Shown one piece after another: positions 55,433 through 64,000 of a stretch of 64,000 bases of DNA (position 1 is the first letter of the stretch; every line of letters starts with the position of its first letter). The notes beneath the pieces are model-generated. The model ran no database searches. It was given only the letters and a program-made list of their open reading frames with translations, and was not told the DNA's origin. The translations under genes and the position numbers were made by a program. The DNA is from JAFAZJ01 sp964437145 (GTDB lineage: Bacteria; Pseudomonadota; Alphaproteobacteria; Reyranellales; Reyranellaceae): NCBI GenBank assembly GCA_964437145.1, contig CAYTFW010000006.1:1-64000 (forward strand), read 5' to 3'.

Positions 55433-55448
55433 TTTACGTTAACGTAAA
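55433..55448. promoter_or_regulatory. Perfect 16-bp palindrome, operator-like
   Basis: TTTACGTTAACGTAAA is a perfect palindrome 61 bases upstream of the second diiron gene and is unusually AT-rich for this region. It resembles sites reported for regulators of branched-chain or fatty acid breakdown (LiuR-type and some TetR proteins). No such regulator gene is adjacent. Confidence 0.65.
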
Positions 55449-55484
55449 CGTCAATATGGCGCTCAGTATTCGCCATCCGTGTAC

Positions 55485-55553
55485 CTGTCATCCCGAGCGC
55501 AGCGAGGGATCTAGGGATGATGCCTAGATCCCTCGCTGCGCTCGGGATGACAG
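55485..55553. repeat. Palindromic intergenic repeat, copy 5
   Basis: A 69-base copy of the dispersed inverted repeat, starting CTGTCATCCCGAGCGCAGCG, located between the second diiron gene and a binding-protein gene on the same strand. Confidence 0.85.
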
Positions 55554-55563
55554 CGGCGATGTC

Positions 55564-57144
55564 CTACTTCTTCGACACGCCCCAGAACACCGGAACCGGC
55601 GGCGGCTCGCCGTCGATGGTGACGTTCTTACGCATGGCGGTGACGGCGAACCACTCGCCAAGCTGCACGTGGGTGACGATCTCGCGGTTGTAGAGCTGGA
55701 CCTCCTCGGCGATCGCCTTCTTCTTCGCCGCGTCGGACTCGCGGGCATAGGCGTCGCGCAGCTTCTCCATCTTCTCGTCGCACGGCCAGCCAGGCCGCGC
55801 CTTGTCGCAGGTCGCGACGAGATAGGGCGCCATGACCGGGTCGAGGATGTCGATATGGCTCCACGCCGTCGAGAAGGCGCTCCAGCCGCCTTCCGACGGT
55901 GGGCCCTTCTTGGTGGTCAGGCGATTGACCACGCTGGTCCAGTCGCTCGGCAGCAGCTCGACCTTGAAGCCGGCTTTCTCGAGCAGCGCCTTGGCGATCG
56001 GTCCCATGTTGGCGATCACGGTCAGGTCGGTGGGATGCGGGATGGCGATCACGGTGCCGTCGTAGCCGGCATCCTTGAGCATCTCGCGCGCCTTGGCCGC
56101 GTTGCCCTCGATCAGCCCGGCCATGCCAGCATCGGTCGCCAGCGGCGAGCCGCACGGGAACAACGCCTTGCAGGTGCGATAGAAGCGGGCGTCGCCGATG
56201 ATGCCCTTGAGGAAGTCCTCCTGGTTCAGCGCCATCATGGCGGCCTGGCGGATCTTCGGGTTGTTGAACGGCGGGTTGAGCCAGTTCATGCGGAAGACGT
56301 ACTGGAAGCCGACCGAGCCCTTGATCAGCGTGACGCCCTTGTCCTTCTCGAGCAGCGACATCAGGTCGTTGGGCACGGTCTCGAGCATGTCGATCTCGCC
56401 GTTGATCAGCGCGTTGACCTGGGTCTGCGCGTCGGGGATCCACACCCACTCGACGCGGTCGAGCTTGACCACCTTGCCGCCGGCCATGCCCGAGGCCGCT
56501 TCGGTACGCGGCTTGTATTTCGGGTTCTTGACGTAGACGACCTTCTCGCCCGGTTTCCACTCGTCCTTCTTGAAGATGAACGGGCCCGAGCCGATGACCT
56601 CGTCGATCGCCTTGAACGGATCGGTGTCGGCCAGCCGCTTGGGCATCATGAACGGCACGACGACGCTGGGCTTGCCCAGCGACTCCAGCATCAGCCCGAA
56701 CTTGTCCTTGAGCACGATCTGGAAGGTCTTGGCGTCGACGATCTTGTACTCCGCCAAGGACTGCGCCAGCTTCTGGCCCATCGAATCGCGCACCGCCCAG
56801 CGCTTGATCGAGGCGACGCAATCCTCCGCCGTCACCGGCTTGCCGTCGTGCCACTCCAGCCCGTCGCGCAGCGTGAAGGTCCAGGTCAGGCCGTCGGCGC
56901 TGGTCTCGTACTTCTCGACCATCTGCGGCTTGATCTGGAACTTCTCGTCCATCGCGAACAGCGTGTCCCAGACCATGTAGCCGTGGTTGCGCACGATGTA
57001 GGCGCCGCTCCAGATCGGATCGAAGGTCTTCAGATCGGAGTGCATGACCACCTTGAGCGTGGTCTGCGCCACCGCTGGCGGTGCCAGCGCGACGCCCAGG
57101 CTCAGCGCCGCCGCGATCATGGCGGACCGGACAAAGTTCTTCAT
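55564..57144 (-). CDS. Family-5 ABC substrate-binding protein
   Basis: A 526-residue periplasmic binding protein. The signal peptide (MKNFVRSAMIAAALSLGVAL, cleaved after PAVAQ) is followed by TTLKVVMHSDLKTFDPIW and GLEWHDGKPVTAEDCVAS, the family-5 signature. It is highly similar to the next gene upstream and clearly related to the one at 37369-38952. No transporter membrane genes are nearby; permeases must be elsewhere or shared. It lies 220 bases from the next paralogue, so each may have its own promoter. Confidence 0.9.
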   Translation of the reverse strand: MKNFVRSAMIAAALSLGVALAPPAVAQTTLKVVMHSDLKTFDPIWSGAYIVRNHGYMVWDTLFAMDEKFQIKPQMVEKYETSADGLTWTFTLRDGLEWHDGKPVTAEDCVASIKRWAVRDSMGQKLAQSLAEYKIVDAKTFQIVLKDKFGLMLESLGKPSVVVPFMMPKRLADTDPFKAIDEVIGSGPFIFKKDEWKPGEKVVYVKNPKYKPRTEAASGMAGGKVVKLDRVEWVWIPDAQTQVNALINGEIDMLETVPNDLMSLLEKDKGVTLIKGSVGFQYVFRMNWLNPPFNNPKIRQAAMMALNQEDFLKGIIGDARFYRTCKALFPCGSPLATDAGMAGLIEGNAAKAREMLKDAGYDGTVIAIPHPTDLTVIANMGPIAKALLEKAGFKVELLPSDWTSVVNRLTTKKGPPSEGGWSAFSTAWSHIDILDPVMAPYLVATCDKARPGWPCDEKMEKLRDAYARESDAAKKKAIAEEVQLYNREIVTHVQLGEWFAVTAMRKNVTIDGEPPPVPVFWGVSKK

Positions 57145-57364
57145 CGAACCCTCCCCAACGACAGCGAGCGGCGGCCGAGATAGCACGCGCCCGCGACGTT
57201 CTACGACGCAAACCCTATGCCGGACCGCCGGTCGCCGCCAGCGCTCGAGGCTGGGCGCGCGCCTCGACTTGGCGGCGGCTTTCAAGGTCTTGGGGCCGCG
57301 TCGCTCCAGCGACGCATCTTGAGCGCCGCTGGAGCGGCGCGGCCCGAAGACAAACCGTCACCGC

Positions 57365-58933
57365 CTACTTCTTCGACACGCCCCAGAACACCGTCACCGG
57401 GGCGTTGATCCAACCCTCGACCTTCGCGCCGAGGCCGGCGACGCTGAAGGCCTCGCCGAGATGCACGTGGGTGACGATCTTCATGTAGTGGTGCTGCACC
57501 TCCAGCGCGACGGCCTTGCGCTCCGTCGCGTCGGTGGCCAGCGCGTATTTCTCGCGCAGGCGTTCCATCTGCTCGTCGCAGGGCCAGCCGGCGCGGCTCT
57601 TCTCGCAATTGGCCTGGAGGAACGGCGTCATCAGCGGATCGAACAGATCCGCCATCGACCAGTAGGTCAGGAACACGTCCCAGCCGCCCTCCGAGGGTGG
57701 GCCCTTCTTGGTCAGCAGCCGGTTGACCAGCGACTGCCAGTCCATCGACTGCATGTCGACCTTGAAGCCGGCGCGTTCGAACAGCGCCTTGGCCACGGGC
57801 GCGAGATTGGCGAGCGCGGCGGTGTCGGTGGCGTGCAGCAGCGTGATCGGCCGGCCGTCGTAGCCGGCCTCCTTCAGCATCTCGCGCGCCTTGGCGGCGT
57901 TGCCCTCGATCTTGCCCTCCATGCCGGCCGTCGATTCCAGCGGCGAGCCGCAGGGATAGAGCGACTTGCAGGGGCGGTAGAAGCGCGGGTCGCCGACCAC
58001 GGCCTTGAGGAAGTCTTCCTGGTTCAGCGCCATCTGCGCCGCTTGGCGGATCTTCTCGTTGTTGAACGGCGCGTGCAGCCAGTTGGGGCGGAAGACGTAC
58101 TGGTTGCCGATCTCGGCCTTCACCAGCTTGATCTTCTTGTCCTTCTCGACCAGCGGGATCAGATCGTAGGGCACCTGCTCGAGCACATCGATCTCGCCAT
58201 TGAGCAGGGCGTTGACCTGGGTTTGCGGATCGGGGATCCAGACCCATTCGACGCGGTCGACCTTGACCACCTTGCCGCCGGCCAGGCCCGACGAGGGCTC
58301 GGTGCGCGGCTTGTACTTCGCGTTCTTGACGTAGACCACTTTCTCGCCGGGCTTCCATTCGTCCTGCTTGAAGACGAACGGGCCGGAGCCGATGTGCTCG
58401 GAGATCTGCTTGAATGGATCGGTCTCGGCCACGCGCTTGGGCATCATGAAGGGCACCACGACGCTGGGCTTCGACAGCGACTCGATCACCAGGCCGTAGG
58501 GCTGCTTCATGACGATCTCGAAGGTGCGCGCATCGACCACGCGCATCTCCTGCATGAACAGGATCAGCTTCTGGCCCATCGGATCGCGCGCGCCCCAGCG
58601 CTTGAGCGAGGCGACGCAATCCTCCGCCGTCACCGGCTTGCCGTCATGCCACTCCAGCCCCTCGCGCAGGGTGAAGGTCCAGGTGCGCTTGTCGTCGCTC
58701 GCCTTCCAGCTCTCGACCATCTGCGGCTTGGGCTGGAATTTCTCGTCGAGGGCGAACAGCGTGTCGTAGATCAGGTAGGCGTGGTTGCGCGTGATGTAGG
58801 CGCCACTCCATACCGGATCGAGCACCTTCACGTCGGAATGCATCACCACGCGCAGGGTCTGTGCCTGCGCGCCGACCACGGACGCCAAGGCCAGCATCGC
58901 GCCGGCGATCGCCGATCGCACGATCTTCTTCAT
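57365..58933 (-). CDS. Family-5 ABC substrate-binding protein, tandem paralogue
   Basis: A 522-residue paralogue of the preceding gene with the same organisation: signal peptide (MKKIVRSAIAGAMLALASVV, ending GAQAQ), TLRVVMHSDVKVLDPVW, and GLEWHDGKPVTAEDCVAS identical to its neighbour. Ligand-contacting segments differ (for instance NQYVFRPNWLHAPFN versus FQYVFRMNWLNPPFN). Tandem duplication with changed specificity is a reasonable reading. The start ATG 58933 follows a GGGAGGGCTCG sequence. Confidence 0.9.
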   Translation of the reverse strand: MKKIVRSAIAGAMLALASVVGAQAQTLRVVMHSDVKVLDPVWSGAYITRNHAYLIYDTLFALDEKFQPKPQMVESWKASDDKRTWTFTLREGLEWHDGKPVTAEDCVASLKRWGARDPMGQKLILFMQEMRVVDARTFEIVMKQPYGLVIESLSKPSVVVPFMMPKRVAETDPFKQISEHIGSGPFVFKQDEWKPGEKVVYVKNAKYKPRTEPSSGLAGGKVVKVDRVEWVWIPDPQTQVNALLNGEIDVLEQVPYDLIPLVEKDKKIKLVKAEIGNQYVFRPNWLHAPFNNEKIRQAAQMALNQEDFLKAVVGDPRFYRPCKSLYPCGSPLESTAGMEGKIEGNAAKAREMLKEAGYDGRPITLLHATDTAALANLAPVAKALFERAGFKVDMQSMDWQSLVNRLLTKKGPPSEGGWDVFLTYWSMADLFDPLMTPFLQANCEKSRAGWPCDEQMERLREKYALATDATERKAVALEVQHHYMKIVTHVHLGEAFSVAGLGAKVEGWINAPVTVFWGVSKK

Positions 58934-59192
58934 CGAGCCCTCCCCGAAGCGGCAAGCGACGCCCCGTACTCGGGCGCCCCCGCACGCGGTCACTGTCGCG
59001 AACGCTCACGCACGCTGACGAACCCTGACGAACCCTGACGAACTCTACAGCAAACTCTATGCCGCCCCGGATCATGCCGTACCACGTCGTTCGCGAATAG
59101 CGGCTACGCCGCGATTGCGCTTCGCCGGCCAACCGCTACAGTCGCGCGGCCGGCGCGTGACGCCTGCGAGAGGCGCTAGGGAGAAGCCGGGA

Positions 59193-61643
59193 GTGGCGAC
59201 AGACGCGATCAAGGACGTCCCGGCTGCGCGTCTCGTTCCCCTCTTTCTCGTGTGCCTCGCCTCGATCGCCTACGAGATCGCGCTGACGCGCTTCTTCGCC
59301 ATCGCCAGCTGGTCGGAGTACGGCTACTGGGTGATCTCCATGACCATGGCCGGGCTGGCGGCCAGCGGCGTCGTGGCCTCGCTGTTCTCGCGCCTGCTGA
59401 TCCGCTCGCTGCCCATCCTGCTGCCGCTGCTGCCGATCCTGATGCTGCTGGCTGCCTCGCTCGGCTGGGTCTGGGTCACCGTCGTGCCGTTCAATCCGCT
59501 GGAGCTGCAGAACAAGCAGCTCTGGTACGACCAGCTGCTCAACATCGCGCAATACTACGCCGCGATCTTTCCGTTCTTCTTCATGGTCGGGCTCTACGTC
59601 TCGGCCTATTTCGTGCACTACAGCCACCGCATCGGCCGGGTCTACGCCTTCGACCTCGCCGGCGCGGGGCTGGGCGCGGCGCTGCTGCTGGCGCTGATGT
59701 TCGTCGTGCACCCGTTCTGGCTGGTGCCCTGCCTGCTGCCGGTGCTGGCGCTCGCCGCCTGTCTGGAAGTGTCATCGGCCTGGCCGCCCGCGCGCCTGCG
59801 CGTCGTGGCGCTCGCCACGCTGGCTCTCTCGGTGGCTGCCGCCGTCTACCTCGGCCAGGCGCGCATCAACGAGTACAAGGAAGTCTTCGCGCCGATGAAC
59901 ACCCAGGACGCGCGCGTCCTGGCCACGGTGACCTCGCCCAAGGGCCTCTACCAGCTGCTCGACAATTTCACCGAGCGGCTCGACACCGACATCTCCAACA
60001 ATCCCGACGTCATGGCCGGCGCCACCATGCCGCGTGCCTATGGCCTCTACGCCGACGGCAATCGCCTCGCCGCGCTGCCGCGCACGACCGAGATCGACAC
60101 GCGCTATTTCGTCGCCGCGCTCGACGCCCTGCCCTATCGCCTGCGGCCGCCCGAGCGGACGCTGCTGCTGGGCGCCGCCGGCGGCTTTCGCATCCATGAG
60201 GCGCTGCGCGCCGGCGCCACGCGCGTCGTCACGCTGGAGCCGGACGACGCGCTGCGCGGCGCGCTGCTGCGCGGCATCGGGCCGGCGCCGGCCTTTCCGG
60301 CCGACCAGCGGGTGGCGATCCGCGACACCAGCCCGCTGGCGACAAGGGTGGTCGCGCGCGACGGTCCGTTCGATGTGATCGATATCACGCGCGAGTTCCT
60401 GGGCCAGTCCGACACCAACCGCGCGGCGCTGTCGGTCGAGGTGCTCGGCGACTACATGGGTATGCTCAAGCCGGGCGGCACGTTGTCGATCCCGGTGTCG
60501 ATCCGCGAGTTCACGGTCTACGCCGTGAAGATGTTCGGCACGGCGCGCGAGGGCCTGCGCCGCGCCGGCGTCGCCGAGCCCGACAAGCACATCGTCATCT
60601 ATCGCTCGGCGTGGAACGTGCGCATCCTGCTCAGCGCCACGCCGTGGACCCCCGAAGCGATCGCCGAGCTCGAGAAATTCTGCGACGAGCGCTCCTTTGA
60701 TGTCGTCTTTCCGCCGGCGCGCGAGGGTGTGAAGCGCACCATCTTCAACGAGCTGCCGGTGGTGTCCTTCGACGTCACGCAGGCGCAAGCCCCTGGCGCC
60801 GATCCGCTCAGCGAGGAAGCCGGCGCGGCGGTCGCCAGCCAGGCCTCGCCCTATCACGCCTTCTTCAAGCTGGAGCCGCCCAGCCTCGATCGGCCCTACT
60901 TCCACGCCGTGCTGCCGCTCACCCGGGTTGAGACCATCCTCGACCGCATCGAGCTCGTGCCGCGCGAGGAGCTGGTCTACCTGATCAATCTCGCGGTGCT
61001 GGCGCAGGCGCTGGTGATCGCCACGCTGGTGCTGCTGATGCCGCTCTTGACGCGGCGCGGCGAGGCGCTGCCGCTCGGCCGCTTCGCCAAGTCGGCGGTG
61101 TACTTCGCCGGGCTCGGCCTGGGCTTCCTGACGCTCGAGATTTACCTCATCGAGAAGGCCTCGCAGTACCTGCACGACCGCGTCTTCGCCTTCGGCCTGG
61201 TGCTGGCCATGATGCTGGTCTGCTCCGGCGCGGGCAGTCTGCTGGCGGAGCGCGTGCGCGCCCGGCCGCGCACCTGGCTGGGCATCGCCGTGCTGACCGT
61301 GCTGGTCTGGTGCGAGGTCGCCTTCATCTGGCTCGACCCACTGCTGATCGCCACCGCGACCGAGCCCTTCGCTATCAAGATCGTGATCCTGGTCGCCGTC
61401 GCCCTGCCGGTGTCGGTGGCGCTGGGCATGCCGATGGCGCTGGGCTTGAGCCAGTTCCAGGGCGATCGCCTGGCGTTCCTGCCCTGGGCCTGGGCGGTCA
61501 ACGGCGCCTGCTCGATCATCTCGACGCCGCTGGCCAACCTCCTGGCGGTGTCGGTCGGGCTCAAGGCGTTGCTGCTGCTGGGCGCGGCCCTGTATGCGAT
61601 CGTCGTTTTCACCCTGCCGGCCGACCGCGTGCCGGCCAAGTAA
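59193..61643 (+). CDS. Membrane protein with spermidine-synthase-like domain
   Basis: An 816-residue protein. Several hydrophobic helices occupy roughly residues 12-230, a soluble Rossmann-like domain follows (RTLLLGAAGGFRIHEALRAG near residue 322, then VVTLEPDDALRGAL), and another group of helices fills the C-terminal 200 residues. This is the layout of bacterial membrane-fused SpeE-like proteins, whose substrates are unknown. The GTG at 59193 with an AGGGAGA upstream is preferred over an earlier TTG. The catalytic residues of true aminopropyltransferases are not evident. It is followed by two methyltransferase genes. Confidence 0.8.
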   Translation: MATDAIKDVPAARLVPLFLVCLASIAYEIALTRFFAIASWSEYGYWVISMTMAGLAASGVVASLFSRLLIRSLPILLPLLPILMLLAASLGWVWVTVVPFNPLELQNKQLWYDQLLNIAQYYAAIFPFFFMVGLYVSAYFVHYSHRIGRVYAFDLAGAGLGAALLLALMFVVHPFWLVPCLLPVLALAACLEVSSAWPPARLRVVALATLALSVAAAVYLGQARINEYKEVFAPMNTQDARVLATVTSPKGLYQLLDNFTERLDTDISNNPDVMAGATMPRAYGLYADGNRLAALPRTTEIDTRYFVAALDALPYRLRPPERTLLLGAAGGFRIHEALRAGATRVVTLEPDDALRGALLRGIGPAPAFPADQRVAIRDTSPLATRVVARDGPFDVIDITREFLGQSDTNRAALSVEVLGDYMGMLKPGGTLSIPVSIREFTVYAVKMFGTAREGLRRAGVAEPDKHIVIYRSAWNVRILLSATPWTPEAIAELEKFCDERSFDVVFPPAREGVKRTIFNELPVVSFDVTQAQAPGADPLSEEAGAAVASQASPYHAFFKLEPPSLDRPYFHAVLPLTRVETILDRIELVPREELVYLINLAVLAQALVIATLVLLMPLLTRRGEALPLGRFAKSAVYFAGLGLGFLTLEIYLIEKASQYLHDRVFAFGLVLAMMLVCSGAGSLLAERVRARPRTWLGIAVLTVLVWCEVAFIWLDPLLIATATEPFAIKIVILVAVALPVSVALGMPMALGLSQFQGDRLAFLPWAWAVNGACSIISTPLANLLAVSVGLKALLLLGAALYAIVVFTLPADRVPAK

Positions 61644-61658
61644 CCCGGAGCCTTGTCC

Positions 61659-62510
61659 ATGGTCTCGCTGACCCGCCGCACGCTGATCGCCCAGGGCGCC
61701 GCCGCGGCGCTCGCCGCGCCGGCGCTGGCGCAGCCCTACGGCGGTGGCTGGAATTACGATCAATACGTCGCGGCGATGCGCGCGAGTGAACGACGCATCG
61801 GCATGAACAAGGCTACCTTCGACGGCGTGATGCGCCGGCGCGATCAGGCGCTGCGCATCGTCGAGAACTATCTGCGCGGCAAGTTCCGCGAGGCCGATCC
61901 GTATTCGCTGCGCGCCTACGCCGAGGTGCCGCGCGAGTACTTCCACTACAACTACGCCGGCGCCTTCGATTTCGGCGCCTCGGCCTACGAGGGCAACGCC
62001 CATCCCTGGGCGATCGGCTACGGCTCGGCGCTGTCGGACTATCTCGGCCAGATGTACATGACCCAGCTGTCGAGGCCGCAACCGGGCGAGAACGCGCTCG
62101 AGATCGGCACCGGCTCGGGCTACCAGATCTCCATCCTCTCGCGCGTCTGCGCCAAGGCCTACTCGATCGAGATCATCGAGCCTCTGGGCCGCGCCGTGGC
62201 CAAGATCTTCAAACCGCTGGGCTTCAACAACGTCATCACCAAGGTGGGCGACGGCTATTTCGGCTGGCCGGAGGAGAAGGAAGGTTTCGACATCATCATG
62301 GTGACCTGCGTCGCCCAGCACGTGCCGCCGCCGCTGCTCGCCCAGCTCAAGCCCGGCACCGGCCGGCTGATCATCCCCGTGGGTCAACCTTTCCGCCGCG
62401 AGCAGGTGCTCTACGTCTACACCAAGGACAAGGACGGCAAGATCCATAGCAGGCGCGACGTCGGGGTGTATTTCATTCCGATGACCGGCCGCATCTCGCA
62501 GGGGCGATAG
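61659..62510 (+). CDS. Exported PCMT-like methyltransferase, copy 1
   Basis: A 283-residue protein of the protein-L-isoaspartate methyltransferase family. A twin-arginine-like signal (SLTRRTLIAQGAAAALAAPA, cleaved near LAQP) precedes the enzyme part. The SAM motif is ALEIGTGSGYQISILSR, and GDGYFGWPEEKEGFDIIMV with LIIPVGQP are further PCMT blocks. Export is odd because SAM is cytoplasmic. It starts 15 bases after the membrane SpeE-like gene, so it is in the same operon. Confidence 0.82.
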   Translation: MVSLTRRTLIAQGAAAALAAPALAQPYGGGWNYDQYVAAMRASERRIGMNKATFDGVMRRRDQALRIVENYLRGKFREADPYSLRAYAEVPREYFHYNYAGAFDFGASAYEGNAHPWAIGYGSALSDYLGQMYMTQLSRPQPGENALEIGTGSGYQISILSRVCAKAYSIEIIEPLGRAVAKIFKPLGFNNVITKVGDGYFGWPEEKEGFDIIMVTCVAQHVPPPLLAQLKPGTGRLIIPVGQPFRREQVLYVYTKDKDGKIHSRRDVGVYFIPMTGRISQGR

Positions 62511-62613
62511 GACCACCCTTTCATTGCGAACGCCGCGGACCCGCTAGGAATCGCGGCCGCGAGGCCTTACGTTGGCAGCCGCATTTCGCTCCTCCGGAAG
62601 GGAGACCGGACCT

Positions 62614-63513
62614 ATGATTTTGACCCGACGGCGCGCGTTGATGACGGCCGCCGGTGCGACGCTGGCGGCGCCGGCGATCGTTCACGCCCAGCCCGCGCCC
62701 TGGACCTACGCCGCCTATGTCGCGGCGATGAAGGCCAGCGGCCGCAACGTCAAGATCTCGGCCGAGGAATGGGCGGCGATGCAGCAGCGCAGGCCGCGCG
62801 CGCTCAGCACCATCGCCAGCGTTCTCGGCTACCATTTCGGCACGGCCGATCCGGAGGTCCTGCGCGCCTTCCGCGAGGTACCGCGCGAGTACTATCACTA
62901 CAACTACGCCGCGCAGGCGGACTTCGCGACTGTCGCTTATGAGGCGGAGTCCAAACCTTGGCCCATCGGCCTGGGCTCGGCGCTGTCGGATTATCGCGGC
63001 CAGGCCTACATGACGCAGCTCTGCAAGCCCACCGCCGAGAGCGTGGCGCTGGAGATCGGCACCGGATCGGGCTTCCAGATCTCGATCCTCTCGCGCATCG
63101 TCAAGAAGGCGTACTCGATCGAGATCATCGAGCCTTTGGGCAAGGCGGTGGGCCGCATCTTCGAGCCTCTGGGCTTCAACAAGAACCTCGAGACGCGCAT
63201 CGGCGACGGCTTCTTCGGTTGGCCGGAGGAAAAAGACGGCTTCGACCTGATCATGGTCACCTGCGTGGCGCAGTACGTGCCGCCGCCGCTGCTGAAGCAG
63301 CTCAAGCCAGGCGGCCGCCTGGTGATCCCGATCGGCCAGCCCTTCAAGCGCGAGCAGTTCCTCTACGTCTTCAGCAAGGACGCCGACGGCAAGGTGCATT
63401 CCAAGAAGGACCTCGGCGTCTACTTCATCCCGATGACCGGCGCGATGCAGAAGGAGCCGCCGCCAACGCCCGAGCCGCCGGCCGCCAAGCCCGCCGACGC
63501 GCCTAAGAATTAG
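62614..63513 (+). CDS. Exported PCMT-like methyltransferase, copy 2
   Basis: A 299-residue paralogue of copy 1 with the same layout: RRRALMTAAGATLAAPAIV signal with adjacent arginines, then ALEIGTGSGFQISILSR, IEIIEPLGKAVGRIFEPLG and GDGFFGWPEEKDGFDLIMV. The start ATG 62614 follows GGAAGGGAGA. It has a Pro/Ala-rich C-terminal tail. It is separated by 103 bases from copy 1 and by one base from the next gene. A periplasmic role in protein repair or modification would need an unusual SAM source; alternatively the signal is not used. Confidence 0.82.
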   Translation: MILTRRRALMTAAGATLAAPAIVHAQPAPWTYAAYVAAMKASGRNVKISAEEWAAMQQRRPRALSTIASVLGYHFGTADPEVLRAFREVPREYYHYNYAAQADFATVAYEAESKPWPIGLGSALSDYRGQAYMTQLCKPTAESVALEIGTGSGFQISILSRIVKKAYSIEIIEPLGKAVGRIFEPLGFNKNLETRIGDGFFGWPEEKDGFDLIMVTCVAQYVPPPLLKQLKPGGRLVIPIGQPFKREQFLYVFSKDADGKVHSKKDLGVYFIPMTGAMQKEPPPTPEPPAAKPADAPKN

Positions 63514-63514
63514 C

Positions 63515-64000
63515 ATGCGCCTGATCGTCAGGCTCCTCGCGGCGGCGCTGCTGGTGGCGGTGGCGTCGCTCGCGCGGGCCGGCGAGACGCGCATCTCGCT
63601 GGTGCTGATCTGCGACATCTACAACATGAACGAGAGCGAGGGCCGGGGCGGCATGCCGCGTGTCGCCGCCGTGGTGAAGGCCGAGAAAGCGCGCGCGCCG
63701 CATGTGCTCGTGGCGCATGCCGGCGACACTTTCTCGCCGTCGCTGATGTCGGGCTTCGACAAGGGCGCCCACATGGTCGATCTGCTCAACATGATGCCGA
63801 TCGACGTCTTCGTGCCGGGCAACCACGAGTACGATTTCGGCCCCGACGTCTTCCTCGAGCGCCTGCGCGAGACGCGCTTCCCGGTCTACGCCGCCAATCT
63901 ACGGGAGGCCGACGGTTCCGTTATTCCCGGCATCATCGATTCGCGCATCCATACCTATGACGAGGTCAAGGTCGGCGTCATCGGGCTGACGGCCGAGGAC
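63515..64000 (+). CDS. Partial 5'-nucleotidase/metallophosphatase, exported
   Basis: The first 162 codons of a gene cut by the right edge. A signal peptide (MRLIVRLLAAALLVAVASLA, ending ARA) is followed by a calcineurin-like metallophosphatase domain: ICDIYN for the first metal ligand, VLVAHAGDTFSPS and VPGNHEYDFG for the others. This is the start of the UshA/5'-nucleotidase family found in the periplasm. It starts one base after the copy-2 methyltransferase, so the genes are co-translated. Confidence 0.85.
   Translation, partial: MRLIVRLLAAALLVAVASLARAGETRISLVLICDIYNMNESEGRGGMPRVAAVVKAEKARAPHVLVAHAGDTFSPSLMSGFDKGAHMVDLLNMMPIDVFVPGNHEYDFGPDVFLERLRETRFPVYAANLREADGSVIPGIIDSRIHTYDEVKVGVIGLTAED

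Noticed and set aside
59772..62516. 914-residue minus-strand ORF over the SpeE-like and PCMT genes
   Set aside because: No domain or signal can be seen; it is the complement of genes with clear motifs.

Overview
The window is a GC-rich, gene-dense chromosomal segment with no rRNA, tRNA, integrase, IS element or CRISPR array that I could recognise. Gene content points to an alphaproteobacterium: the ATP-synthase zeta inhibitor (DUF1476), an AapJQMP amino-acid transporter, a purCSQL-bolA-grxD run, many solute-binding proteins, and LLM/SDR/hotdog catabolic genes. A Rhodospirillales/Reyranella-like lineage is my guess; nothing here proves it.

Layout. 1-3.3 kb: a minus-strand run of catabolic enzymes (partial ureidoglycolate-lyase-like gene, luciferase-like monooxygenase, SDR, thioesterase) headed by a MarR regulator, divergent from a D-cysteine desulfhydrase and an M81 peptidase across a 23-bp palindrome. 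6.3-13.5 kb: an exported M23 peptidase, then an amino-acid ABC transporter with two tandem binding proteins, the second behind a sigma-54-like promoter. 13.6-17.9 kb: FAH-family hydrolase, HAD phosphatase, purB and a PIN toxin-antitoxin pair. 17.9-24.3 kb: hydantoinase A/B, a carboxymuconolactone-decarboxylase/AhpD-like gene interrupted by an in-frame TGA, and two tandem MaoC-like dehydratases. 24.4-33.2 kb: zeta inhibitor, SDR, tyrosine phosphatase, a phage-replication-like orphan, a diiron protein, and purC-purS-purQ-purL-bolA-grxD. 33.3-36.1 kb: an ECF sigma/anti-sigma pair beside two glycine-rich exported proteins and a small protein sharing the anti-sigma C-terminal domain. 36.1-43.1 kb: iron alcohol dehydrogenase, family-5 binding protein, GDP-fucose-synthase-like epimerase, a lipoate ligase/DsrE/GcvH-like trio, and a Tat-exported Hint protein. 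43.5-50.7 kb: a formate dehydrogenase operon (fdoG-fdoH-fdoI-fdhE) continuing into a Sel1-repeat protein and two unknown genes. 51-64 kb: flavodoxin/HxlR pair, deacylase, phosphonopyruvate-hydrolase-like enzyme, second diiron protein behind a perfect 16-bp palindrome, two family-5 binding proteins, a spermidine-synthase-like membrane protein, two exported PCMT-like methyltransferases, and a partial 5'-nucleotidase-like gene.

The main result concerns selenocysteine. The formate dehydrogenase catalytic subunit carries an in-frame TGA exactly at the Sec position of the FdnG/FdoG family, so this organism very probably makes selenoproteins. With that in hand, the TGA inside the AhpD-like gene at 21848-22399 reads as a second selenoprotein with a C-P-F-U redox motif. 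It has a perfect hairpin downstream of the TGA whose loop starts at the same distance (nucleotide 19) as in the formate dehydrogenase mRNA. Automatic annotation would split both genes or call them pseudogenes.

Several 67-84 bp palindromic repeats and hairpin pairs lie between genes. Nearly all other long ORFs opposite these genes are GC-driven shadows.
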